A DNA stretch of 64,000 bases from Chitinophagaceae bacterium. GTDB lineage: Bacteria > Bacteroidota > Bacteroidia > Chitinophagales > Chitinophagaceae. Each line of letters begins with the position of its first letter. Position 1 is the stretch's first letter. Position numbers and translations under genes: made by a program. This document shows positions 37,701-44,737 of this stretch, piece by piece. A model generated the notes under the pieces. It did not search any database and was not told the DNA's origin. It saw only the letters and a list, made by a program, of their open reading frames with translations. The stretch is from positions 1 to 64,000 of the forward strand of contig CANFKC010000029.1 in the NCBI GenBank assembly GCA_947447265.1. The letters are read 5' to 3'.

Positions 37701-38019
37701 TGGTTGTCACGCTGAAGACAGCGTATTGATAACACCAGATGCATGTTGCAAAGTCGCTTTCCCTTCAGCGTTTACACCTAATGGCGATGGTAAGAATGAT
37801 GTGTTCCGTCCAATATTTGATGGCTATCACAGATTCCATAACTTCCGCATCACTAACCGTTGGGGACAAACAGTGTTCGAATCTGCGAACAGTGCTGTAG
37901 AATGGAATGGTACTTTCGGTGGCGTACCGCAAGACATGGGTGTTTACTTCTACTTCGTTAAGTTCGATTGCGGTGGAAAAACATACATGGAAAAGGGCGA
38001 CGTAACACTGATACGATAA
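34789..38019 (+). CDS. Giant adhesin-like protein with T9SS type B (gliding-motility) sorting domain
   Basis: This 1076-residue protein has a signal peptide (FSRLSLLVLLFLGFSFASKAQ). The N-terminal domain (about 25-235) is a jelly-roll-like fold. A series of Ig/PKD-like and SprB-type repeats follows (TNVTCYGDTNGTATATATAG ... AAGTYTLNVTDSTGC), then repeats starting YCQ (PTYCQYDFPS, TSYCQFSTAA). The last 90 residues (FPSAFTPNGDGKNDVFRP ... GVYFYFVKFDCGGKTY) are the T9SS type B/gliding-motility C-terminal domain. It is exported to the surface and likely mediates adhesion. Confidence 0.92.
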   Translation: MKFSRLSLLVLLFLGFSFASKAQIACPSNIDFELGNTSIWSYYVGSCCSGGGAGTMTGWVGTAATPTRHTLMSGTGTDAYGFFPVVAPGGGSYSLQLGSTLTSYRAERARYYIHVPTTTSSYSLIYKYAIVLENPTGHGASIQPRFNVSAYDSATGSAIPCAMFNFVSSSSLPGFFLSPITSVSAGNAAYCKSWTNASINLTGLGGTTVAIDFEAGDCGAGGHFGYGYIDMTCGLFAVSTIGCDSTSATLTAPPGYMSYHWYDSSTFATIIDTMQTTTITMPGTPTTYAVIITPYTGYGCPDTLYTHIIPSRLAIHKMADTTICFGGSTVFSLTTGATDVTALTYAWSPAATLSCTTCATPVATPTTSTTYYFTVTNAVGCSFSDSIRVFGTLVAASISSTNVTCYGDTNGTATATATAGTAPYYYSWSTSPVQHTATATGLAAGTYTLNVTDSTGCTGVSYVTITQPGPTVITITSHTDPTTCGGTDGTITISGLVPGSTNVFSYDETPFGGTATSHTITVTASSSGVVVLTGLGGSTIPNYTTYTNIMVITSGCQYNVVGPVQLRDPAPPAAPTGIDPTYCQYDFPSPLGTSSGVNLLWYASGSTTGSTTAPTPSTTTPGFIYYTVTQTVANCVSLPDTVIVTIIPKPSVPVVADTSYCQFSTAAMLTAGGTNLKWYTTATGGSALTTGAPTPSTTTVGTTTWYVSQTVNGCESDRSAITVTILYLPSFSITESRSFTCQHDTLTFNYNGPSLTGPVYTWVLPNGADFVTGSATTPGIVVRFDSLYYQTVYLTVGDYGGRCSTTDTLRIHVVPEPTAKAYLKENICLGDTVTIALSERASNADHFTWNFDGASVITGSSNTGGPYSICWHTPGIHVVQFKAITPEGCQGRDMYDTIKIIGLPDARIFTHSVNGTICLEDSLYLSAIDSNEYGNSYTWQPAHFFRNTNRPGVWGRMETPGYVSLHVTNAFGCHAEDSVLITPDACCKVAFPSAFTPNGDGKNDVFRPIFDGYHRFHNFRITNRWGQTVFESANSAVEWNGTFGGVPQDMGVYFYFVKFDCGGKTYMEKGDVTLIR

Positions 38020-38041
38020 GCCACACACAATGCTTTTATAC

Positions 38042-38072
38042 AAAGGATGCCACATGCGTGGCATCCTTTTTT
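38042..38072 (+). terminator. Intrinsic terminator of the T9SS adhesin gene
   Basis: AAAGGATGCCAC (38042-38053) pairs perfectly with GTGGCATCCTTT (38058-38069), followed by a T-run. Confidence 0.88.
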
Positions 38073-38142
38073 TATGCGGTTCATCAGGGAGATGGTAATA
38101 CCATTTAGACATTTAAATAACACCTTGCGCTAATTACACAGT

Positions 38143-38204
38143 CTCCTCCTTTTGAAGGAGGAGTACCCGAATGAGCGCGGCTCCTTCAGCTGCGTTCATT
38201 CGGG
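38143..38204. repeat. Pair of nested hairpin repeats, CTCCTCC type
   Basis: CTCCTCCTT (38143-38151) pairs with AAGGAGGAG (38155-38163). Immediately after, CCCGAATGAGCGC (38166-38178) pairs with GCGTTCATTCGGG (38192-38204) with one mismatch. This looks like a mobile intergenic repeat rather than a terminator, as no T-run follows. Confidence 0.6.
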
Positions 38205-38302
38205 GGAGGTGGTTAATTTTATAAGCCATTTAGTGCAGATTTAATGTCTAATTGGTATAACTGTATTTTCAGTACTGTACTTTGACTATCAAAATACGGC
38301 AT

Positions 38303-38383
38303 AGTCCGAAGGACTTAAATCGGAATAGCGGTGGGTGAAAACCCAGTGGACAGGTAAGGTACAACACCAACCCCAGCGGGGTT
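38303..38383. repeat. Three-hairpin intergenic module
   Basis: Three short hairpins follow one another: AGTCC(GAA)GGACT at 38303-38315, TGGGT(GAAA)ACCCA at 38332-38345 and AACCCC(AGC)GGGGTT at 38369-38383. This trio of words recurs between genes in many Bacteroidota genomes as far as I recall. The remaining spacer to 38696 has no believable ORF on either strand. Confidence 0.65.
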
Positions 38384-38696
38384 GAACGTCATATTTATGC
38401 CGTTTTGAAATGTTGAATTGATATAACGGGAAACTAGCCCCTGCGATGGGTTGTGGTCTTGAATTGCTTTCATTAACAAAGGTCCGGAACCTGTGCAATG
38501 ACCAGTATCATTATGCGATTACAGCGTGCAGACACGAAATGTTAAGGTCTTGAAAGCCTTGCTGCGTGCGGTTTATAAGCCGATGGTGGTCGCGTATTGA
38601 ATTTTCTTATTTTTTCATAGGAAATCAGAATGATTGCAGCTATGTATTATCTCCAATAAGCCCGACCTTTGCTGTGCAATTAAATCTAAATCAATT

Positions 38697-39254
38697 ATGG
38701 CAAACAGTTTTGTAACAGTAGGATCTAAATTCCCTGAGTTCAACAAGAAATCAGTAGTATCCATTGAAAAAGGAAAAGAGTTTAAGAACATCAGCAACCA
38801 GGATATTGAAGGCAAGTGGTGTGTTATGTTTTGGTGGCCGAAAGATTTCACTTTCGTATGTCCTACCGAAATAGCTGAGTTTAATAAGAACTATACAAAC
38901 TTTACAGATCGTGATACCGTATTACTCGGCGCATCAACCGACAACGAATACGTGCACCATGCATGGAGGATGAACCATAAAGACCTGAGGGACCTTAAAT
39001 TCCCGATGATCGCTGATACATCGAAGAGCCTTGCTGAAGAGTTGGGTATTTTAAGTGAAGATGAGAAAGTTGCTTACAGGGCTACTTATATTATTGATAC
39101 TGAAGGTGTGGTACGTTGGGTATGTGTAAATGACCTGAGCGTTGGTCGTAATGTAGACGAAGTACTTCGCGTGCTTGATGCTTTACAGACAGACGAATTA
39201 TGCCCTTGCAACTGGAGCAAAGGTGAAGAAACTTTGGAGCCTGCAGTAGGCTAG
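38697..39254 (+). CDS. ahpC: Peroxiredoxin AhpC (2-Cys)
   Basis: The ATG at 38697 gives 185 residues (MANSFVTVGSKFPEF); an earlier frame start at 38634 adds an unlikely prefix. Peroxidatic Cys55 lies in FTFVCPTE and the C-terminal resolving cysteines in LCPCNW (169, 171). It reduces alkyl hydroperoxides and is likely reduced through the downstream AhpD-like partner. A terminator with a T-run follows directly, so the partner gene may need its own promoter. Confidence 0.93.
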   Translation: MANSFVTVGSKFPEFNKKSVVSIEKGKEFKNISNQDIEGKWCVMFWWPKDFTFVCPTEIAEFNKNYTNFTDRDTVLLGASTDNEYVHHAWRMNHKDLRDLKFPMIADTSKSLAEELGILSEDEKVAYRATYIIDTEGVVRWVCVNDLSVGRNVDEVLRVLDALQTDELCPCNWSKGEETLEPAVG

Positions 39255-39279
39255 TAAAAACGAAAAGAAGATAAGTATT

Positions 39280-39318
39280 AAAGGTGTGCTCGGTTTCTAA
39301 CGCCGCACACCTTTTTTT
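39280..39318 (+). terminator. Intrinsic terminator between ahpC and the AhpD-like gene
   Basis: AAAGGTGTGC (39280-39289) pairs with GCACACCTTT (39305-39314), followed by T-rich sequence. Confidence 0.85.
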
Positions 39319-39348
39319 TGAACAACATATTAAACTCAATACAGCCAA

Positions 39349-39939
39349 ATGGAAACCGGTATAAATAATGAAACCGTAATTAGTTTATTACAAGATCTGG
39401 GAGTGGACCCCTTGTTTACCTCTCCAGGTTTAAGCAACCTTGCGGCAGTGAACAGCCGCTTTCTGCGCGACCTGAAACTGAATGTTTCAGGCATGATGGG
39501 CAGTAAGAATATTACCAAGAAAGAAGCAAGCTTAATAGCGTTATCGGTAGCCATAAACGAAAAGAATGACACGCTTATTTCTGCTTTCAGTACAATGGCG
39601 TTGAAAGAAGGCGCATCGAATGAAGAAATCGCTGAAACACATGCCTGCGTTTCTATAATGAATGTAAATAATGTTTTCTACCGCTTCAGGCACTATATGG
39701 GTGGTAATGAATACTACGATAAAACTCCTGCAGGCCTGCGCATGAGTGTTATGATGACACCTGCCATGGGTAAGGGCCTTTTTGAATTAATAAGCCTGGT
39801 AGTTTCGGCTGTAAATGGCTGCGAACGTTGCGTTACCTCGCATGAGCATTCCGTAAAAGAACAAGGTGCCGACGAGCCACGCATTTACGATGCTATTCGC
39901 CTTGGTGCAGTTATTAAAGGGCTTTGCGTTACATTATAA
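39349..39939 (+). CDS. AhpD-like alkylhydroperoxidase (carboxymuconolactone decarboxylase family)
   Basis: This 196-residue helical protein carries the AhpD redox motif CERCVTSHEHSV near residue 164, in which the CxxC pair and following His act in thiol-disulfide exchange. N-terminal LRDLKLNV and LIALSVAINEKND are typical of the family. With the adjacent ahpC it would form a peroxide-reducing pair in which AhpD replaces AhpF as reductant. A terminator separates the genes, so coordinated expression needs a promoter in the 94-bp gap. Confidence 0.88.
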   Translation: METGINNETVISLLQDLGVDPLFTSPGLSNLAAVNSRFLRDLKLNVSGMMGSKNITKKEASLIALSVAINEKNDTLISAFSTMALKEGASNEEIAETHACVSIMNVNNVFYRFRHYMGGNEYYDKTPAGLRMSVMMTPAMGKGLFELISLVVSAVNGCERCVTSHEHSVKEQGADEPRIYDAIRLGAVIKGLCVTL

Positions 39940-40025
39940 AATTACTTTGAAATTCTTTTGCCAGATAAAGGCACCTTGGTCCGTCATTTTGTTCCATGCT
40001 TTTAGATCAGCAATCAGAAGACCAT

Positions 40026-40060
40026 CACAAATCACCAATCCTAAAGATTGGTGATTTGTG
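40026..40060. terminator. Terminator hairpin that overlaps the end of the lipoprotein gene
   Basis: A perfect 15-bp inverted repeat (40026-40040 with 40046-40060, loop CTAAA). The loop holds the stop codon of the DUF4397-like gene, and the right arm encodes its last residues. On the minus strand no long T-run follows. Confidence 0.6.
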
Positions 40061-40736
40061 TTAATTGCAGGTAGTTACTACCGGCACCATCTAACAGACC
40101 GGTATAAATTACCGTATAGAATTTCCCTGCTTCCAGTTTACGGAGGGCGTATATTCTTTGGCTGGCATCAAAATGGTCAGGGTCATAAACGGTAAAGGTT
40201 TTTTCACCGGCTGATACTTCTGTAAACGCAGTTACCTGGGCAGGGTCTATCGCTGAAAAGATAATGTCGTTTTCTACTTTAAAGGTTACGTTGTTCACAT
40301 CTCCTGTCAGGTTTACAAAGCGCAGGTGAGCATTAGAACCACTACCCCCGGAAAAAATATCTTCAACGAAAGAAATGGTTGGCGCTGTGGTGGTGCCCCC
40401 TGCAAAAGCGGAATAGTGCACATCATCATGACAAACATAACTGGTGCTCGCCAGTGTGCCACCGGAACGGTTAAAGGCAATGGGTGTTGCCGGGTATAAG
40501 GTATCCAGGTCAACATATACATAGCCGCTATTGCTGAATAGATTTACTGAACTGACCCCAGTAACTGCTTTGCCTGAAAAATACGGATTGACGGTAGCTG
40601 CCCCCGAACAGCCATTTACAAACATAATAGATGCCCGGTGTTTAGATACCGGTGCTACTGTAGTCGCGTCTTTAGTACACGAACTAAAGAAGAAAAGTGC
40701 AAACGCGGCAACCAATAAAAGAGGTAGTTTTTTCAT
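40041..40736 (-). CDS. DUF4397-like lipoprotein
   Basis: The ATG at 40736 gives 231 residues (MKKLPLLLVAAFALFFFSSCTKD) with lipobox SSC; the longer frame from 40796 is not signal-like. The mature part is a tandem beta-sandwich typical of DUF4397: RASIMFVNGCSGAATV near the start, SNAHLRFVNLTGDVNNVTFKVEND in the middle, and KTFTVYDPDHF toward the end. Surface or periplasmic role unknown. Confidence 0.85.
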   Translation of the reverse strand: MKKLPLLLVAAFALFFFSSCTKDATTVAPVSKHRASIMFVNGCSGAATVNPYFSGKAVTGVSSVNLFSNSGYVYVDLDTLYPATPIAFNRSGGTLASTSYVCHDDVHYSAFAGGTTTAPTISFVEDIFSGGSGSNAHLRFVNLTGDVNNVTFKVENDIIFSAIDPAQVTAFTEVSAGEKTFTVYDPDHFDASQRIYALRKLEAGKFYTVIYTGLLDGAGSNYLQLTQITNL

Positions 40737-40868
40737 AAAAAAGAAACTCTTAGGTTGAATTTGAGACAAAAATTGCAATAAAATCTTGTACCGCAAATTC
40801 CTTGCCGCAATTTCAGTTTTTCAATAAGTATATTTTACTAATCAGGACGAGCCGTAATTCATCCTTCT

Positions 40869-42125
40869 TTAAAATTCTCGTTTTGGGGTGAGGATAAGCC
40901 GGAGCGATGTGTTTTTAGTGATATAGGACCATGCCCAGTTTATGAAAATGATGAGTTTATTTTTCACGCTTAATATCAGCATCAGGTGCAGGAACATCCA
41001 GATAAGCCAGGCGACGACACCCTTTATTTTAATAAACGAAAGGTCTACCACGGCTTTGTTGGTGCCAATTGTAGCCATTGACCCCAGATCTTTATATTCA
41101 TATTCTTTCGTCAGCTTGCCCTCTTCCATTCTCTCCATATTTTTCGCCAGGGTCTTTGCCTGGTTAATAGCAACATTGGCGAGTTGCGGGTGTCCTTTCG
41201 GGTAAAGCGGGGTTTCCATGTAAGCCACATCGCCAATCGCGAAAATGCTATCGCTTTCCTGGGCGCGGTTCATCCTGTTCACTTTTAAACGATTGCCTGG
41301 TGTGAACCATTCCTTAGGCAAGCCAGGGATAAGATTGGCGATAACGCCGGCTGACCAAATAACCGTTTTTGTGGGGATACTGTTACCATTTTTAAGGGAG
41401 AGCACATTGCCGTCATAGTCGCTAACTATTACCTCGGTAAGTATCTGCACGCCCATTTGTTGTAAATACATTTTTGAGGCAGCCTGTGCATTGCTGCTCA
41501 TACTATTCAGCGTGTTTTTGCTGCCTTCAACGAGGTAGATATTCATCCTGCTGAAATCAATGCCGGGATAGTCTTTAGGCAAAATGTTCTTTTTCATTTC
41601 GGCAAACGAGCCGGCCAGCTCCACCCCTGTAGGCCCTGCGCCCACAATGGCTATATTCATCAATGCTTCCTTTGCTTCTTCCGGTGCAGAAATAACATCT
41701 TCAAATACCTGTAGAATATGATTTCTTATAGTAATGGCATCGTAGGTCGTTTTTAGGGTAAGCGAGTGTTTTTTTATATTCTCGTTGCCGAAAAAATTGG
41801 TGGTACAGCCCATGGCTAAAACCAGGTAATCATAAGAGAAATCGCCAATGGTAGTCGTGATGACCTTATTTTGCTGGTGAATGTATTGCACTTCCGCAAG
41901 CCGGATCTGGACGTTTTTCTTTTGCTTAAAAATATGCCGCAGCGGAAAGGATATATTGGAGGGTTCTATCTGAGATGTGGCCACCTGGTAAAAAAGCGGC
42001 TGGAACTGGTGGTGGTTTATTTTGTCTATCAGTAAAACGTCAAATAGTTTTTCGTCGAGCGCTCTTACTAATTGTATGCCGGCAAAACCGCCGCCCACAA
42101 CTATAATTTTTTTCTTGTCAGCCAT
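40869..42125 (-). CDS. ndh: Type II NADH:quinone oxidoreductase (NDH-2)
   Basis: The ATG at 42125 gives 418 residues (MADKKKIIVVGGGFAG). This is a flavoprotein of the NDH-2/FAD-dependent disulfide-reductase-like fold. FAD-binding GGGFAG (residues 10-15), NAD-binding VGAGPTGVELAG and the second FAD motif IGDVAYMET are visible, with a hydrophobic C-terminal membrane-binding stretch (WLIWMFLHLMLIL). It oxidises NADH and reduces menaquinone without pumping protons. It is monocistronic in this window. Confidence 0.9.
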   Translation of the reverse strand: MADKKKIIVVGGGFAGIQLVRALDEKLFDVLLIDKINHHQFQPLFYQVATSQIEPSNISFPLRHIFKQKKNVQIRLAEVQYIHQQNKVITTTIGDFSYDYLVLAMGCTTNFFGNENIKKHSLTLKTTYDAITIRNHILQVFEDVISAPEEAKEALMNIAIVGAGPTGVELAGSFAEMKKNILPKDYPGIDFSRMNIYLVEGSKNTLNSMSSNAQAASKMYLQQMGVQILTEVIVSDYDGNVLSLKNGNSIPTKTVIWSAGVIANLIPGLPKEWFTPGNRLKVNRMNRAQESDSIFAIGDVAYMETPLYPKGHPQLANVAINQAKTLAKNMERMEEGKLTKEYEYKDLGSMATIGTNKAVVDLSFIKIKGVVAWLIWMFLHLMLILSVKNKLIIFINWAWSYITKNTSLRLILTPKREF

Positions 42126-42155
42126 ATAGATGCCTTTTGAAATGCTGCATGACAA

Positions 42156-42472
42156 GCATGCAGTATTAATGCTTGATAGGGCGTTATGCTAATCAGAAAT
42201 CAGTAGCGCAAAATTACCAAAATCTAACCCGAACTATTATTGTTTTAAAACCCTGTTCGATATACGTAAACTATATAGCTGCCGCTTCATTTGTCAAGAA
42301 AAGATACCTGTATGGCATGCAGAAAGCACTGGCCGTCTTGCATTTAGAGCAAATTGAAAGAGTGTATTGTGGAGTGGATTGCAGGAGTTTTTCTGGTAAC
42401 CTTTTGTATAGCACAGGGCTGCCTGTACATTAAAGTACCAGACACGTTCAAGGCATATTGGACCGCCAATGG
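42156..42472. other. Gap without a supported gene
   Basis: A frame of 86 codons at 42173-42433 (+) has no domain and an odd composition, so it is not called. No terminator, repeat or clear promoter was seen here apart from AT-rich sequence in front of the NDH-2 gene. Confidence 0.5.
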
Positions 42473-42703
42473 TTAGGCGTTACCGCTCTCGTACTTTTTA
42501 TTGATTTGTGCAATGCGTTTTTTGAAAAGATAGGAGGATACGAAGCTATAAATTACTAAAGAAAGCATCACCACCATTTTGGCGGTAGAGCCTTTTTCAA
42601 GGGTGAGCACGCTGGTAATAATACCTGCGGCAACAAGTATAGCGCTGACAATAGAGAGCCGGAATACTTTCCTGATCTCAGCACTCTTTTCGGTGTTTTC
42701 CAT
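42473..42703 (-). CDS. Small two-helix membrane protein of unknown function
   Basis: This 76-residue protein has a charged N-terminus (MENTEKSAEIRKVFR), two hydrophobic helices (about 16-34 and 42-60) and a basic tail (FKKRIAQINKKYES). This is a believable small inner-membrane protein in a 900-bp interval otherwise without genes. No family is recognised. Confidence 0.65.
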   Translation of the reverse strand: MENTEKSAEIRKVFRLSIVSAILVAAGIITSVLTLEKGSTAKMVVMLSLVIYSFVSSYLFKKRIAQINKKYESGNA

Positions 42704-42798
42704 AAGTAAATTTACTGTTTTTCTTATTCAGAATGAAGCAGGTATTCGGGCAAGCTTGCATAGGTTTGCTATACTTCATATATCCCTTCCTCAAAATT

Positions 42799-42818
42799 CA
42801 ATTTGAAATTTCAAATTG
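42799..42818. repeat. Perfect 20-bp palindrome upstream of lepB
   Basis: CAATTTGAAA is followed directly by its exact reverse complement TTTCAAATTG. It lies 200 bp upstream of lepB and 100 bp upstream of the small membrane-protein gene. It may be an operator for either divergent gene. Otherwise 42704-43018 is AT-rich. Confidence 0.55.
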
Positions 42819-42967
42819 ATAAGGCAGTGTTTCACTAATTGACCTATCCGGAGCGTCTTTAGATATTATGTTGCGGCTTATTGGCAAATTCTTCCTACTT
42901 ATCAACTTAATAGCGGCTCATCGAATGGTAAATTGTTAAATCTTCATGTTGCTCTTTATACTATATA

Positions 42968-42996
42968 TTGTAATGTGAAGGAAGTTGTTACTTTTG
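42968..42996 (+). promoter_or_regulatory. Bacteroidota-type promoter of lepB
   Basis: TACTTTTG at 42989-42996 matches the TANNTTTG -7 box, and TTG at 42968-42970 lies 18 bp upstream as a -33 box. The predicted start near 43003 leaves a 15-nt leader before ATG 43019. Confidence 0.55.
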
Positions 42997-43018
42997 AGGG
43001 TATAATATAACCGCTTAC

Positions 43019-44251
43019 ATGTCATTATTAGATAAGAAGAACGATACCGCTGAAAACCTGTCCGGCAATGCCGGTAATAAAAAAGTTAAAGTAAAAAAGC
43101 CGGTATGGCGGGAATGGCTCGATGCGGGTGTCTTTGCAATTGTTGCAGCTACACTCATCCGCACATTTGTTTTTGAAGCATATACTATACCTACCGGCTC
43201 TATGGAAGGCTCTATGCTGGTAAACGATTACCTGTTTGTAAGCAAACTTTCATACGGCCCGCGCATACCTATGACGCCGCTGGCCGTGCCTTTGGTGCAT
43301 AATACCATGCCGCTAACCGGTGGTAAATCATATACCGAAGCGGTGCAATGGGGTTACCATCGTATGTGGGGCTTTGGTTCGGTAGAACGTAATGATGTTG
43401 TTGTATTTAACTATCCGGCCGGCGATACAGTTATGGCGGAACGCCCTGCTGACGATTACTATAGCGCGTTGCGCAGCGAGTTTAACAATGACCGCGCAGA
43501 AATGATGGCCCGTTACAAAATTATTACTCGGCCGGTTGATAAGAAGGAAAACTACATTAAGCGTTGTGTAGGTATGCCGGGCGATAAGCTGGAAGTGAAA
43601 GATGCGGTGTTATACATTAACGACCAGCCCGCGCAGGCTTTCCCGCACATGAAGTTGTGGTACATAGTTAAGCCTAAAGGAATGGTTAGCGTACCTGAAA
43701 TTGTTAATGATATTGAGGTAGAGCCAGTTGACGCTTCTTTACCAAATGTCTACTTCCTCGAAAATAACCAGGTTGATGAACTGAAGAAAACGCCAAACCT
43801 GTACGAGATAATCCCGTATATTTTCCCGAAAGGAATGGTTACAGAGTCAGGTGTATTTCCGCATGACACGACTAACTTCAAATTTAACCGCGATAATTTC
43901 GGACCTATTGTGCTGCCAAAGCAGGGTGCTACCGTGCAGATAAACGCACAGAATATTGCGCTTTATCGCAGGGTTATTCGCAACTATGAATTGAACAAGC
44001 TGGAAGAGAGAGATGGCAAGATATTCATTAACGATAAAGAGGCCACTTCTTATACTTTTAAAATGGACTATTACTGGATGATGGGTGATAACCGCGATAA
44101 TTCTCTCGATAGCCGTTACTGGGGTTATGTGCCTGCCGACCACGTTGTGGGCAAGGCATGGTTCGTATGGTTCAGCTACAACAAGAGGGGCATTACCAGT
44201 GGTATCCGCTGGAAGCGCTTGTTCCATAGCGTAAATGCGCTCGAAAAATAA
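43019..44251 (+). CDS. lepB: Signal peptidase I
   Basis: This 410-residue inner-membrane serine protease removes signal peptides. One N-terminal membrane helix (about 35-55) precedes the catalytic Ser61 in PTGSMEGS. The general-base Lys lies in ENYIKRCVGMPGD. The C-terminal box MMGDNRDNSLDSRYWG is intact. The long insert between the boxes is typical of Bacteroidota LepB. Confidence 0.95.
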   Translation: MSLLDKKNDTAENLSGNAGNKKVKVKKPVWREWLDAGVFAIVAATLIRTFVFEAYTIPTGSMEGSMLVNDYLFVSKLSYGPRIPMTPLAVPLVHNTMPLTGGKSYTEAVQWGYHRMWGFGSVERNDVVVFNYPAGDTVMAERPADDYYSALRSEFNNDRAEMMARYKIITRPVDKKENYIKRCVGMPGDKLEVKDAVLYINDQPAQAFPHMKLWYIVKPKGMVSVPEIVNDIEVEPVDASLPNVYFLENNQVDELKKTPNLYEIIPYIFPKGMVTESGVFPHDTTNFKFNRDNFGPIVLPKQGATVQINAQNIALYRRVIRNYELNKLEERDGKIFINDKEATSYTFKMDYYWMMGDNRDNSLDSRYWGYVPADHVVGKAWFVWFSYNKRGITSGIRWKRLFHSVNALEK

Positions 44252-44277
44252 GATGGTTAATTCTAAACTAGTGAATC

Positions 44278-44312
44278 AGCTGCGGGGCATTTGCCTCGCA
44301 GCTTTTTTATGC
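44278..44312 (+). terminator. Terminator of lepB
   Basis: GCTGCGGGG pairs with CCTCGCAGC (about 44280-44303) with a small mismatch, followed by six T. Confidence 0.75.
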
Positions 44313-44374
44313 CTTCTTAACATCCGGACTGGTAGAAATTAGATAGCCCTGTTAAAAGATCAGTTTGAAACCGC

Positions 44375-44734
44375 TCACGAATGTGCATTGATGCAGGCAC
44401 TTAATTGATCTTTCGTAACTGGTTTGGCAATGCAAGCTTTTACGTTACGATATCCCTGCGCTTTCTCCTGGTCAATGCGGCTTACGGAAGATGTGAGTAT
44501 AATTACTTTTACCTGGCTGTTTTGTGCGATCATAGCATCTAAAACACCCCATCCGTTTAATTTAGGCATGTTGAGGTCAAGGAAAATAAGGTCAGGTGCA
44601 ATACCCGTTAAGTCTGCTACAGCTTTCTCCGGTTCAGTATAATCTACAATTTCATATTCGCTGTTTATCAGCTTCAGCAGGCGTATGAGAATGTAGTTAG
44701 CGACAGGCTCGTCGTCGATAAGAAGTATTTTCAT
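44375..44734 (-). CDS. Single-domain response regulator
   Basis: This 119-residue receiver domain stands alone: acidic pocket IDDEP, phospho-acceptor Asp53 in LIFLDLNMP, Thr81 in ILTSS, and Lys104 in AKPVT. No output domain follows. Its start lies 3 bp after the stop of the upstream TPR sensor-like gene, so it is co-transcribed with it. It probably acts as a phosphate shuttle or by protein contact. Confidence 0.92.
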   Translation of the reverse strand: MKILLIDDEPVANYILIRLLKLINSEYEIVDYTEPEKAVADLTGIAPDLIFLDLNMPKLNGWGVLDAMIAQNSQVKVIILTSSVSRIDQEKAQGYRNVKACIAKPVTKDQLSACINAHS

Positions 44735-44737
44735 TAG

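Noticed and set aside
38289-38498. 69-codon ORF on the minus strand
   Set aside because: It runs through the three-hairpin module; such frames arise from the repeats and are not conserved genes.
42173-42433. 86-codon ORF on the + strand
   Set aside because: No domain, odd composition, and no promoter.
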